From Celeribacter baekdonensis (GTDB lineage: Bacteria; Pseudomonadota; Alphaproteobacteria; Rhodobacterales; Rhodobacteraceae): 64,000 bases of DNA. The number at the start of each line of letters is the position of its first letter. Position 1 is the stretch's first letter. The stretch spans positions 2,232,001 through 2,296,000 of the forward strand of contig NZ_CP028475.1 in NCBI RefSeq assembly GCF_003047105.1, read 5' to 3'. Below are positions 1 to 8,413 of this stretch, piece by piece. The position numbers were made by a program, and so were the translations under genes. The notes under the pieces are model-generated. The model saw only the letters and a list, made by a program, of their open reading frames with translations. It was not told where the DNA came from and made no database searches.

Positions 1-323
1 AGCGAGGCCAATTCAGGGGCAGCCTGTAATGCGGGGGCGATACGTTCGTCCATCGACATCCCCAAACCGCCCCCCGTGGTGATGTTCACGATGGCATTGG
101 TGGCCGCTTTGATCCGCGGCAGAAAGGCGGCGTAATGGTCCGGGTTCTGACTGGGTGCACCGGTTTCGGGATGACGCGCGTGCAGATGCAAAACAGCCGC
201 ACCAGCCTGAGCCGCACCGATGGCCGACTCCGCGATTTGGTCGGCAGTGACGGGCAAATAGGGCGACATGGACGGGGTATGGATCGACCCGGTTATGGCG
301 CAGGAAATGATGGTCTTGGGCAC
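1..323 (-). CDS. Beta-keto acid cleavage enzyme (BKACE, DUF849), partial
   Basis: This is the N-terminal ~107 residues of a DUF849/BKACE protein; the gene runs off the left edge. The translation opens MPKTIISCAITGSIHTPSMS and continues with AGAAVLHLHARHPETG and a VNITTGGG segment, which are the metal-binding and substrate-pocket signatures of the 3-keto-5-aminohexanoate cleavage family. These enzymes condense a beta-keto acid with acetyl-CoA to give acetoacetate plus a CoA ester. The start is a GTG at 321-323. It is the last visible gene of the leftward catabolic operon, 54 bp after the MetA-type gene, so it probably handles a beta-keto intermediate from that pathway. The substrate cannot be read from the sequence. 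Confidence 0.85.
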   Translation of the reverse strand, partial: MPKTIISCAITGSIHTPSMSPYLPVTADQIAESAIGAAQAGAAVLHLHARHPETGAPSQNPDHYAAFLPRIKAATNAIVNITTGGGLGMSMDERIAPALQAAPELAS

Positions 324-377
324 GTTCAGTCCTTTCGTTGGTCTGACCCGAACGTCATCGCTCGGGCCAGTGCGAGA

Positions 378-1244
378 TTAGAAAACTTTAACGATCCGCA
401 GCTGCACAACGCTATCGTATTCAAAGCCCCCTTCGACGTCGATGTCCTTGGCATACATGCCCTGAAGCTGCGTTGTCTGGTTGAGCCAATGCGTTCCATA
501 GAGGCGGATTTGATCGCGGTGGGTCTTTACCCCGGTCTCAACCCCGTTCACCTCCTGCGCGCCGCCACGCTGTCCAGAATAGCCAATGGTGATTGAGGAC
601 GGACCCCATTGTTTGCGCAGCATGGCTTGTCCCTGCCACGACGGTGTGCGTCCATAGTCGACGCCTGCCTCGGTGTGATCGGCCTGAAAGGCCACATCCA
701 ACGCGCCATCAAAGAAAAAGCCATTGCCAAGCCCCTGAATGATCCCAACCTGCGGGGTGAGTGTCCAGGTGCCTTCCCCAATGCCGAGCCGGCTTGGGTC
801 GTAGCTGCCGGTCGGCGCGGTGGCAAAAAGCGACACCCCAAAGGTCGTTCCCGTGTCGGGGTTCGACGGCTGCACCGGCCAGAGCGTCAGGCCGACTGTC
901 GTGTCGCCAAGACCGCTGCTGGTGGCCTGTGACAGCCCACCAAGATCTGCGGTTGAGATGTCGGCAAAGGGCATCACCAGATGCCAGACGGCGGGAAGCC
1001 CGGCAATCTCGCTGTACTGCAGCCCCCGCAAAATGGCGACATTGGCGTCAAATTCTGAACCGGGCACCTCGGTGTCCCCAAGCCGGAAGGTCTCTGAGCT
1101 GAGGTGCTGGTAATACACCATTCCAACCGTGGTTCCGCTTGGAACAATCGTGTAATCGGCGGGTCCAACGTCGATGGCCCAGACTGGCGTGGCCGCCAGA
1201 CCGAGTGCTGTGGCTCCGGCAGCAAGGCTAAGGTTGATCTTCAT
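378..1244 (-). CDS. MetA-pathway-type outer membrane protein (putative transporter)
   Basis: This 288-residue secreted protein has a clear signal peptide (MKINLSLAAGATALGLAATP, cleavage near VWA). The rest alternates short beta-strand-like stretches and ends with an aromatic terminal residue (KVF), as in outer-membrane barrels. It resembles the Phenol_MetA_deg family found in aromatic-degradation clusters. I chose the ATG at 1244 because it gives the signal peptide and has an AGAGGGA box upstream; a longer upstream extension lacks signal character. Its place in the operon suggests uptake of a hydrophobic aromatic or steroid substrate. That role is inferred from family and context only. Confidence 0.75.
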   Translation of the reverse strand: MKINLSLAAGATALGLAATPVWAIDVGPADYTIVPSGTTVGMVYYQHLSSETFRLGDTEVPGSEFDANVAILRGLQYSEIAGLPAVWHLVMPFADISTADLGGLSQATSSGLGDTTVGLTLWPVQPSNPDTGTTFGVSLFATAPTGSYDPSRLGIGEGTWTLTPQVGIIQGLGNGFFFDGALDVAFQADHTEAGVDYGRTPSWQGQAMLRKQWGPSSITIGYSGQRGGAQEVNGVETGVKTHRDQIRLYGTHWLNQTTQLQGMYAKDIDVEGGFEYDSVVQLRIVKVF

Positions 1245-1294
1245 ACGGATAGTCCCTCTTTGGTTTTGCGGTGATGGCATAGACGCGGAACAGG

Positions 1295-1816
1295 TCATTT
1301 GGCCGCGACCTGTGGATGCGGGCGAGCCAGGGAATAGGCCCCGCGGTGATACAAAAGCGGCGGATGCTCGGAGGTTTCAAACGCGGTGACGCGCCCGATC
1401 AAAATCCAATGATCCCCACCGTCGACGATGCTCTCTTGCGCGCATTGAATCGTAGCGCTGGTGTCGGGCAACAACAGGCACCTGCCCATGCCCTCCTCCA
1501 CCTCAAGGCCTGCGAATTTGTCGTCGCTGGGGCGTGCGAATTGGTTGGACACCGCGATCTGGTCATGGGCCAGAATGTTGACCGCAAAGTGGCTGGCCGC
1601 CTCGAAGGTCGCATAGCTCGACGAGGATTTGGCCAAACTCCACAGGATCAGGGGCGGATCCATGGAAAGCGAATTGAAGCTGTTGGCGGTCACGCCGACA
1701 CGACAGTCATTGGCCTGTGCGGTGATGACGGTGACGCCAGTGGCAAAGCAGCCGAGCGCAGCGCGAAAGGCACGCGGATCAAACCCCTCCGCGACGGGGA
1801 AACCTTGGGGTACCAT
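1295..1816 (-). CDS. Flavin reductase, partner of the HsaA-type monooxygenase
   Basis: This is a 173-residue protein of the flavin reductase (HpaC/HsaB, split-barrel FMN-binding) family. Typical features are FATGVTVITA near residue 26, VGVTANSFNSLSMDPPLILW (FMN contact loop), FAVNILA and a late HWILIGRV strand. Such enzymes use NAD(P)H to reduce free FMN or FAD for a two-component monooxygenase. It lies 89 bp downstream of the monooxygenase gene on the same strand, so the two are very probably a functional pair. The start is an ATG at 1816 with GAGG about six bases upstream. Confidence 0.88.
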   Translation of the reverse strand: MVPQGFPVAEGFDPRAFRAALGCFATGVTVITAQANDCRVGVTANSFNSLSMDPPLILWSLAKSSSSYATFEAASHFAVNILAHDQIAVSNQFARPSDDKFAGLEVEEGMGRCLLLPDTSATIQCAQESIVDGGDHWILIGRVTAFETSEHPPLLYHRGAYSLARPHPQVAAK

Positions 1817-1905
1817 GAGGAACCTCTGCTGTTGGACAGTTTGGTGTATCAGAGTGAATTGGGGGGCTGTGGCCCACTGCGAGAGGACGAAGTGGGCCGT
1901 CCGCC

Positions 1906-3078
1906 TCAGAACAGGGAGGGGTCCGGGTCCAGCCCCATCAAGGCCCGCCCGAGGATTTGCGCACAGATGTCGTAGTCTGTGTAGGCATGGGCTGCGGTCA
2001 TATGACTGTCGCGGAACAGCCGCTGCGCCTCGGCCTCATCAAACCATGCCGACCCCCCTGACGCCTCGAACAACCGATCCACGGCGGCGACGAACATTTT
2101 GACCGCATAGGCCTGATTGGTGCGCCAAAAGGCCATTTTTTGTGGATCCGGGAACACCCGGCTTTCGGCATGGCTACGCATGTCGTCCCATGTTTTTTCC
2201 AGAAAAGCCCGGCCCGCTGCCACCTGATGTGTGCTTTCGGCCAGCCGCATACAGGCCGGGACGCTTTGGCCCACTTTGGCCCCGGTATAGGCACGCACGC
2301 GGCCTTGGGTGCGTTCGGTGTAAAGCGCGAGCATACGCTCTGCGATGCCGAGGCTGACTGCCGAGAAACAGCTGGCGAACACGTAGATGAACGGCACATG
2401 GTAGGTCTTGCTGTCGGGGTAGAGCGCGCCACCCGCCGAAGTCAACGACATCAGCGCCGGGACGCTTTCGATGCGATGCTCGGGCACAAATACGTCCTTG
2501 ACCACAATGGTTTTGGAGCCAGAACCGCGCATGCCTTTGGCGTACCAATTGTCGCGGATTTCGTAATCCGAGCGCGGCAGGATCGCAAAGCTATAAACTT
2601 TGCCCAACTCCGCGTCGTCACGAAGACAGCCAAGGATCGCCCACTGCGCGTGATCACAACCCGAGGACCAGCCGAATTCCCCGGAAAAGCGCACACCGCC
2701 CTCGGTCTCGGTGGTCTTGCCATAGGGGGCGATGGAGGAGGACGCGACCGTGTCGGGGTCATCGCCCCAAATCTCGTCCTGAAGCTGCTTGGAATAGAGC
2801 GCAATCTGATGGTTGTGCTCGGCCAAAAGCGAAAAGGCCCATGCCGTCGACCCGCATGCCGTGGCGATCAACGCAATGGCATTTTCGAACTCTGGCAGCG
2901 GCATCTCCAACCCGCCGTAGGCCTTGGGTTGAAAGGCACGGTGCAAGCCGGTGCCCTTGAGCAAGGCGATGTTTTCGGCCGGGACCATGCGGTCATCCTC
3001 GGCTTTTTGGGCATTGGCGGCGATCTGTGGCAAGATGGCGCGAACGCGGTCTATGATCTGGGTTGTATCGTCAAACAT
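1906..3078 (-). CDS. HsaA-like flavin-dependent monooxygenase (acyl-CoA dehydrogenase fold)
   Basis: This 390-residue protein has an acyl-CoA dehydrogenase fold and matches the group D flavin monooxygenases (HsaA, HpaB-like) that hydroxylate phenols with reduced flavin. Markers are the N-terminal AENIALLKGTGLHRAFQPK segment, ACGSTAWAFSLLAEHNHQIA, a flavin-site WSSGCDHAQW and a C-terminal ASGGSAWFDEAEAQRLFRDS helix. There is no catalytic acyl-CoA dehydrogenase glutamate context. The adjacent reductase and extradiol dioxygenase support ortho-hydroxylation of a phenolic ring before ring cleavage. Strong RBS GGGAGG lies before the ATG at 3078. Substrate (3-HSA or another phenol) is not determined. 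Confidence 0.87.
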   Translation of the reverse strand: MFDDTTQIIDRVRAILPQIAANAQKAEDDRMVPAENIALLKGTGLHRAFQPKAYGGLEMPLPEFENAIALIATACGSTAWAFSLLAEHNHQIALYSKQLQDEIWGDDPDTVASSSIAPYGKTTETEGGVRFSGEFGWSSGCDHAQWAILGCLRDDAELGKVYSFAILPRSDYEIRDNWYAKGMRGSGSKTIVVKDVFVPEHRIESVPALMSLTSAGGALYPDSKTYHVPFIYVFASCFSAVSLGIAERMLALYTERTQGRVRAYTGAKVGQSVPACMRLAESTHQVAAGRAFLEKTWDDMRSHAESRVFPDPQKMAFWRTNQAYAVKMFVAAVDRLFEASGGSAWFDEAEAQRLFRDSHMTAAHAYTDYDICAQILGRALMGLDPDPSLF

Positions 3079-3116
3079 GGGTGTCCTCCCTTGGGTATTG
3101 GCTGCGCCTTTTGGCG

Positions 3117-3794
3117 TCAGGTCTGGTTCAGAAACGCGATGGCTGCGTCCCGAAACCGTGCGTCAGAGGTCAGGCCGACATGGCCTGTCCCGTCGATCAA
3201 TTGATGCTCTGCGGCGGGCAATGCAGCGCGAAGGCGGGCATCGGGCTGGGCCACGGCATCCTCCGTGCTGTTGAAAATCAGGATCGGGGCCTGTGCCGTG
3301 GCCAACCGCGCCTCAGTGAGCACAGGGTTGGCGGGCCGTTCCAGAACAGCGGCCAAACAGGCGGGGTCAGAGCCGCTTTTGCCCGCATAGGCCAGTAGAG
3401 CCGCGACCTGTGGCGGATGCTCCGTCAGGTCGCCACGCAGGGCGGCGACAAGGGTCGGCCCCACCTGCTCCGGGGCAAAAAGATTATCCCCGATGCCGCC
3501 CAAGACCAGCCGCCCGTTGGCGCCGGGGTTGCGGGCCTCAAGTTCAAGCAACAGTTTCGTACCCAGCGAAAATCCGATGGCACCATAAAGATCGCTTGGC
3601 AGTTTCAAGGCGAGATCACTGGCCAGGTCGGCATAGTCCGCAGATAGGTGCGATCCCCCAGCGGCCCCGTGCCCCGCGATGTCCACCCCCACAGGCGTGA
3701 ACCCTTTGGCGCGGAGCGCCGCGTCCCACCCATCCGCCTGCCATGTGGCACTGTAGGACCCGCCCCAGCCGTGGATCAGAGCGACTTTTTTCAT
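3117..3794 (-). CDS. Alpha/beta hydrolase
   Basis: This 225-residue alpha/beta hydrolase shows the oxyanion motif HGWGG near residue 8, a nucleophile elbow G-F-S-L-G, a likely acid residue in the FNSTEDAV segment and a C-terminal GTGHVG histidine. In a meta-cleavage pathway such an enzyme would hydrolyse the C-C bond of the ring-fission product, but it is shorter than the classic MhpC/HsaD enzymes (about 280 residues), so an esterase or thioesterase role is possible. The ATG at 3794 overlaps the stop of the upstream NTF2-like gene by four bases (ATGA), indicating translational coupling. Confidence 0.8.
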   Translation of the reverse strand: MKKVALIHGWGGSYSATWQADGWDAALRAKGFTPVGVDIAGHGAAGGSHLSADYADLASDLALKLPSDLYGAIGFSLGTKLLLELEARNPGANGRLVLGGIGDNLFAPEQVGPTLVAALRGDLTEHPPQVAALLAYAGKSGSDPACLAAVLERPANPVLTEARLATAQAPILIFNSTEDAVAQPDARLRAALPAAEHQLIDGTGHVGLTSDARFRDAAIAFLNQT

Positions 3795-4276
3795 GTGCTC
3801 TCTCCTTGCGCGGCGGCCGCGGCCTTTTGGAGATCGGGCGTGTCGGCTCCGGCAAAAATCAGCGCGCCGGAGACGCAGGTGAATTTCCAACCCTGCCCCG
3901 TCTCGACACAGTCAAAGGTGAAATCCGCAAGCGAGGACGGCGCGCCCAACGCGATGGGGCGTGGGCCTGTGCCGGAAAACACGGTGATCGTCGCGACCAT
4001 CCGCACCCCGCCTTCGCGCACCCCGGCTCTGGGCAGTTGGCGCAGGTTGGTACAGAGATGTCGCGTGCTGCGCTGCCGTTCGACAGACAACGTGCGGCGC
4101 GCCGTGAAATAGCGTGTCAGTGCCTCCTGCCCTTCGGCCCGGAATGTTTCGATCACCAGCGCCCCCTTCGCCGTGAACAACGCTGCCCCTTCGATCTCTG
4201 CGATCTCGTCCACACAGGCCCAAAACCGTAAGATGAGGTCCTGAACCTCGTGAAACTGCTGAACTGTCATGATCAT
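3791..4276 (-). CDS. NTF2-fold (SnoaL/limonene-epoxide-hydrolase-like) protein
   Basis: This 161-residue protein has the cone-shaped NTF2-like pattern: an amphipathic N-terminal helix (VQQFHEVQDLILRFWACVDE), then AALFTAKGALV, an RAEGQEALTRYF helix and late strands ending in WKFTCVSGALIFAG. Members act as small isomerases, hydratases or dehydratase-like subunits, or simply bind ligands. Start chosen at 4276 because AAGGG lies six to eight bases upstream. It sits between the dioxygenase gene and the hydrolase gene, so a step on the ring-cleavage product is likely, but the reaction is unknown. Confidence 0.7.
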   Translation of the reverse strand: MIMTVQQFHEVQDLILRFWACVDEIAEIEGAALFTAKGALVIETFRAEGQEALTRYFTARRTLSVERQRSTRHLCTNLRQLPRAGVREGGVRMVATITVFSGTGPRPIALGAPSSLADFTFDCVETGQGWKFTCVSGALIFAGADTPDLQKAAAAAQGEST

Positions 4277-4331
4277 GGGATGCCCTTTCAAATTGGCCAC
4301 TCCCGCACTTGGGAGAGGCGTCACGGTGCGG

Positions 4332-5246
4332 TTACGACCCGACCGTCATGAAGGTTTCAGCCATCTCATACCCCCAGCCATTCATCACATCGGCCAGACG
4401 CTCAGGCCCAATGTTCACGTCCAAAGGCGTGGCATCATCCGCGAATTTTTCCATCCCCGAAGAGAACTCGTTGCGATTGCCGAAGGGATCAAAGACATAG
4501 GCGTAATTGTTGGTGCCAAAGCCTGTGGAAGACCCCAAGCCCGCGTTGTGACGGCCCGGTCCGAATTCCCAGCGGTGTCCGGTTTCCAAGAGGCGGTCGG
4601 ACAGGCGGAAATAGTGGTTGCCGTCTTCCACGGCAAAGGCCACGTGGTGCAAACGGTGCGCCGGGTTCACCGCCTTCATATAGGCGATGTCGTGGTCATA
4701 TTCGGAACCACGCAACCAGATGCCTGCCAACTCTCCGTTGATCGAGATGTTCAGAGACGATTTGAAACCAATCATCATCAAGAAATCGCGCATCACCTGA
4801 GGCTCCACCTCGCCCAGCAGGTTGATGTGGTCCATGTCGGAGGGCGCAAAGGAGCCCTTGGAGTCGAAATCCGAAATCCCCGCACGGCGTTCGGCGCCAC
4901 CGGTGGCAAGGCGCAATTCATGGCCCGACGGCAGATGAAATTTCAACGCAGCGCCCTCGCCCGGACGGCTGTCCCCGGCGAAACGCTCATGTGCAACACC
5001 TTCTTTCGTCAGGGTCGCGGCAACCCGGTCGAGGTCCTGTTCGTCATCGACGCCAAAGGTGAAATTGTCGAGAGAGCATGTGCCCTTGACCAGTGTCAGG
5101 TCGGCCGCTTTGCCACGGCAAGCCAGATGCACCGTGTCGTCGGTACGCGACAGAACGGTCATGTCCAGCACGTCCTCGTACCAGCTCAGCGCCTTACCGA
5201 GGTCGCCTACATAGATCGCGGCGTGGTCGATGCGATTGATACCCAT
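4332..5246 (-). CDS. Type I extradiol ring-cleavage dioxygenase (VOC superfamily)
   Basis: This 304-residue two-domain vicinal-oxygen-chelate protein is the size of BphC/HsaC enzymes. Predicted Fe(II) ligands are His140 (SDMDHINLL), His201 (LHHVAFAVED) and Glu260 in the signature YAYVFDPFGNRNEF, which closely matches the extradiol dioxygenase motif. It should cleave a catechol ring meta to the hydroxyls using O2. The ATG at 5246 is preceded by AGAAGGA with good spacing; the open frame upstream is long but lacks domain similarity. It is the first gene of the leftward operon, transcribed away from the divergent TetR gene. Confidence 0.88.
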   Translation of the reverse strand: MGINRIDHAAIYVGDLGKALSWYEDVLDMTVLSRTDDTVHLACRGKAADLTLVKGTCSLDNFTFGVDDEQDLDRVAATLTKEGVAHERFAGDSRPGEGAALKFHLPSGHELRLATGGAERRAGISDFDSKGSFAPSDMDHINLLGEVEPQVMRDFLMMIGFKSSLNISINGELAGIWLRGSEYDHDIAYMKAVNPAHRLHHVAFAVEDGNHYFRLSDRLLETGHRWEFGPGRHNAGLGSSTGFGTNNYAYVFDPFGNRNEFSSGMEKFADDATPLDVNIGPERLADVMNGWGYEMAETFMTVGS

Positions 5247-5954
5247 ATCATGGTCCTTCTCGTGATCAGTCAAAAGTGTTTGGATCGGCAAACGCGCTTT
5301 GCGTTGCCGGGTGTCGTAAGGCTCCGCCGGATGCGACCGAGCCTTTTGGGCGGGCAAACCTTCCTCCCCCACGTCACGCGCAGGCAAGTCGGTCAGGCTG
5401 GAATATGTGTGTGGTCTGCGCCAAGCTGGCGACCCATGTCAGAGGCCCTCGTGAGCAAAGCCGTCACGAGGCATCAACAAGGTCAGCTTGGTAAAGGTGC
5501 GGCGTTCATCGCGATTTCCTCCCTACGGCTCTCCCTAGCCGGTGTGTTCCATACAGCCCTCCAGCTGCATGAATCAGACTACGACAAAATGTCAAAATGA
5601 CAAATAGTCACTTTTTAAGTTCCACCTGATGGAATTGGAAAGCGCAAGCCCTGTCTTGAAAGCCGCTGCGGCCCTCGACTAAAAATAGGTATATTTTTAT
5701 ATTAAATCAAATAGTTGATCATATAAATCCGCCTCAAAAATTCCGACATTTACGATTGATCCTCAAATGCCCTCTTTCTGAAAAACCATCGCACAGACTG
5801 GAATGAGTCGCTTTTCGAACCCGAGAGCACTGGACCTTAGCCATATGTCAGAGCATAGTTGGCACCGACAAAAAGGACCGGGTTGGACTGACATCCAAAC
5901 AGATCTCAAACGTCTCTGCGCATCGAACAAGACCAATAAAAACGGTACAGGATC
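5247..5954. promoter_or_regulatory. Divergent intergenic region between the catabolic operon and tetR
   Basis: This 708 bp stretch separates the leftward dioxygenase operon from the rightward TetR gene and contains no convincing gene. The section 5620-5760 is unusually AT-rich for this genome and probably holds promoter elements. A short perfect dyad TGTCA-AAA-TGACA sits at 5590-5602, flanked more widely by GACTA and TAGTC, and is the best candidate operator. No promoter hexamers stand out clearly enough to assign a start site. Confidence 0.45.
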
Positions 5955-6719
5955 ATGGCCAATACCAGCGAGAACACCCTCACGGAGCTGGGCTACCGTA
6001 CGATCAACAATGAACGGCGTGCAGAAATTGGGGCTGCGCGGCGTGCAAAGTCGCGCAACACGATCCTGACAGCGGCCTTTGAGTGCTTTGGCCATGAGGC
6101 TGGACTGACCTCACGCATTGAGGACATCTGTAAGACCGCCGGTATCGCACGCGGCACCTTTTACAATCACTTCGACGATCTTCAGGAATTGAAATACCAA
6201 CTCCAAGAAGAGCTGACCGGCGAATTTGACCGCGCGGTTCATCTCATGTTTGAAGGGCTTGATGGCCCCGCTGAACAGACCGCAGTCGCCATCCGGTACT
6301 ACCTGCGTGCTGCGGAAGGAAACCCGGCATGGGGCTGGGCCATGATCCATTCCAGCGCACCGGGGCACACCTTTGGGGATACGGTCTGGCACAACTCTTT
6401 GGTGACAATCCGACGTGGTCTTGACGCTGGGATTTTCAATATCAGCTCGGCAGAAATTGGGCGCGATATCCTTATGGGATCGGTTGCGGCAGCGATGGTG
6501 TCGATCACGCAGGGCTGCACGCCACCAAGCTACGCCGAACAGATTTCGGAACACATCCTACTCGCCTTCGGGATGAGTGCCGCGCAGGCGCATGATTTTT
6601 CAAACCGCCCGCTGCCCACCCTGCCGGACATCGCGCTTGAAAAAATTGTCATCGCCAGTATGCCCGCGCTTGGTGACATTGGCGATATTGGCGACGCCGG
6701 TCCAAAGCCGAAAGCCTGA
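5955..6719 (+). CDS. TetR family transcriptional regulator
   Basis: This 254-residue protein has a TetR N-terminal helix-turn-helix at about residues 30-80: RNTILTAAFECFGHEAGLTS, then IEDICKTAGIARGTFYNHF, which is the canonical recognition helix. The C-terminal part is a helical ligand-binding domain and the tail is Gly/Asp rich (LGDIGDIGDAG). It is divergent from the ring-cleavage operon and therefore the likely ligand-responsive repressor of it. The ATG at 5955 has only a weak ribosome-binding site. Confidence 0.87.
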   Translation: MANTSENTLTELGYRTINNERRAEIGAARRAKSRNTILTAAFECFGHEAGLTSRIEDICKTAGIARGTFYNHFDDLQELKYQLQEELTGEFDRAVHLMFEGLDGPAEQTAVAIRYYLRAAEGNPAWGWAMIHSSAPGHTFGDTVWHNSLVTIRRGLDAGIFNISSAEIGRDILMGSVAAAMVSITQGCTPPSYAEQISEHILLAFGMSAAQAHDFSNRPLPTLPDIALEKIVIASMPALGDIGDIGDAGPKPKA

Positions 6720-6782
6720 CACGCCCTCCCTCACACATCCTTTATTCGATATCTGTCTGTGCCATCGGGTAATCAGCCGCGT

Positions 6783-7661
6783 TCAACACCCAACCATCGC
6801 GCCGCGAGAAATCCATGCGGGGGGTGAAAAAATATCAACGATCTGTGACTCGTCCGAAACCCAGAGCGTCGTATGGATCGCGGGCGGTGGCAACACAGTG
6901 GCCGACGGGCTGCTACATATGATCCGCATATCCTCCAGCCAATGCGCTTGGTTCGACGTCCACGGCCACCGTAAGAAATGTTCGAAATCACCGTCCAGCG
7001 TCAAAGATATCTGCTCAAACGTCGCGTGGTGATGCGGCGAGATTTTTGAGGTGTCGCGCGGTGCCATGAAACGCGGCAGGATATTCACCATCATCGTCGT
7101 GCACCGGAAAATACGGCCAAAGCGCCCGACTTGATCCGGCACCTCCAGATCATAGGCCCGCAGACGGAACCCTTGGGGCGGATCGGGCCAAGCCTGAAAC
7201 GGCGGGATGACCGGGTTGGCATCGGCAGAGGCTTTTGCATTTGGACACTGTGCCACCAAATCCGCCGCCCGCGTGGTATAGAGAAACGTGACGGTGCCTT
7301 TGCCACGCACCCTCACCGTGCTGGTCCCCGGAGGAACAATGAACAGGTGGTTGCCAGCATGGTCGTCTACATCGCCAGCCTCGGTTGTGATGGTAAACCG
7401 CACCGATGGCTCAAGCGAGAACACCATGTATTCATCCACATGCGCATAGCGTGCGAACGTGGCGCTGCCATCCAACTCAACCACGCGCAGCACCATATTG
7501 GTGGCACAGAGCATCCACGCACGCCATCCCTCGCCGGTCTCGACCGGCGGCTCTTGGGTAAAATGGCCGATCTCGGGCGGTGAAAACGGGCCGCACGACC
7601 GGCCAGTGCCCGAAGCGGATGCTGTCAGGAGCGCCTTACGCGGGTCGCTGTCGTCAAACAT
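6783..7661 (-). CDS. Bicupin-like protein of unknown function
   Basis: This 292-residue protein appears to contain two beta-barrel cupin repeats. The first has YAHVDEYMVFSLEPS followed by HLFIVPPGT; the second has the metal-site-like HHHATFEQISLTLDGDFEH and a later IHTTLW histidine. Some cupins of this form are dioxygenases or isomerases in aromatic or sugar-acid pathways. There is a GGAG box before the ATG at 7661. It lies between the TetR and an NAD(P)H oxidoreductase, and faces the TetR gene convergently. No specific function is assigned. Confidence 0.65.
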   Translation of the reverse strand: MFDDSDPRKALLTASASGTGRSCGPFSPPEIGHFTQEPPVETGEGWRAWMLCATNMVLRVVELDGSATFARYAHVDEYMVFSLEPSVRFTITTEAGDVDDHAGNHLFIVPPGTSTVRVRGKGTVTFLYTTRAADLVAQCPNAKASADANPVIPPFQAWPDPPQGFRLRAYDLEVPDQVGRFGRIFRCTTMMVNILPRFMAPRDTSKISPHHHATFEQISLTLDGDFEHFLRWPWTSNQAHWLEDMRIICSSPSATVLPPPAIHTTLWVSDESQIVDIFSPPAWISRGAMVGC

Positions 7662-7825
7662 GGGGCTGATCTCCTGTGAGTTTCTCTCTCATCTTGAGGT
7701 GTCACAACCCTCCTCGGCCTGCATGGAAAACCTGAACCAGTTTCACAGAGTGGAATTCCTCAAGGCTGGGCTTGAGACGGCGCGTTTGGGGTGGAAAGTC
7801 TGCTTAGACACGCCAGGAGGATTGT

Positions 7826-8413
7826 ATGGCTCAGACACTCGTCATCATCGCGCATCCTGATTTGGAGCGCAGCCGGATCAACGCAGCATGGGCCAAGGCG
7901 GCACGGGGGCGCGGGTCCGTCACCGTCCACGATCTCTACGCCGACTATCCCGATGGTCAGATCGACGGGGCACGCGAACGCGCTGTGTTGGCGGCGCATG
8001 ATCGGATCGTGCTGCAATTTCCGTTGACGTGGTATTCCTGCCCGCCCCTGCTGTCACTCTGGAAAATTGCCATTTTGAAACGCGGTTGGGCCTACGGTCC
8101 CGGCGGGCGGGCGCTGCGCCAAAAGACCTTTGGCATTGCGTTTTCCACCGGCTCGAACGGGCGCGATTATAGGCCCGAGGGCCGGTATGGTCGCACGTTG
8201 GACGAGATCACCACACCCTTCGAGTTGCTCGCCATTCACACCGGCATGCACTACCTGCCCGCGTTCACCCTAACCGGCGTGCGAGAAAAAGAGGACCGTG
8301 CCGTCGCGCAGTCGGCCCTCGACTATGTTGAATATCTTTTGACGGCGCCCCCGCGGATCGTGGCCTCAGGCAAGGACGACGAACGCGCAAAAACACCCTA
8401 CCCCGCAGATTGA
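7826..8413 (+). CDS. NAD(P)H-dependent oxidoreductase, flavodoxin-like fold (KefF/MdaB type)
   Basis: This 195-residue protein belongs to the Flavodoxin_2 quinone reductase family. The N-terminus LVIIAHPDLERSRINAAW is the FMN phosphate-binding loop, and QFPLTWYSCPPLLSLWKI is the conserved active-site tryptophan region; TGSNGRDYRPEG follows. It would transfer two electrons from NAD(P)H to a quinone, protecting against redox cycling of aromatic intermediates. AGGAGG precedes the ATG at 7826. Its 3' end overlaps the convergent IclR gene by 16 bp. Confidence 0.85.
   Translation: MAQTLVIIAHPDLERSRINAAWAKAARGRGSVTVHDLYADYPDGQIDGARERAVLAAHDRIVLQFPLTWYSCPPLLSLWKIAILKRGWAYGPGGRALRQKTFGIAFSTGSNGRDYRPEGRYGRTLDEITTPFELLAIHTGMHYLPAFTLTGVREKEDRAVAQSALDYVEYLLTAPPRIVASGKDDERAKTPYPAD

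Noticed and set aside
4269..5600. 443-codon plus-strand frame opposite the dioxygenase and NTF2-like genes
   Set aside because: It is the antisense shadow of genes with clear domain signatures and has atypical composition.
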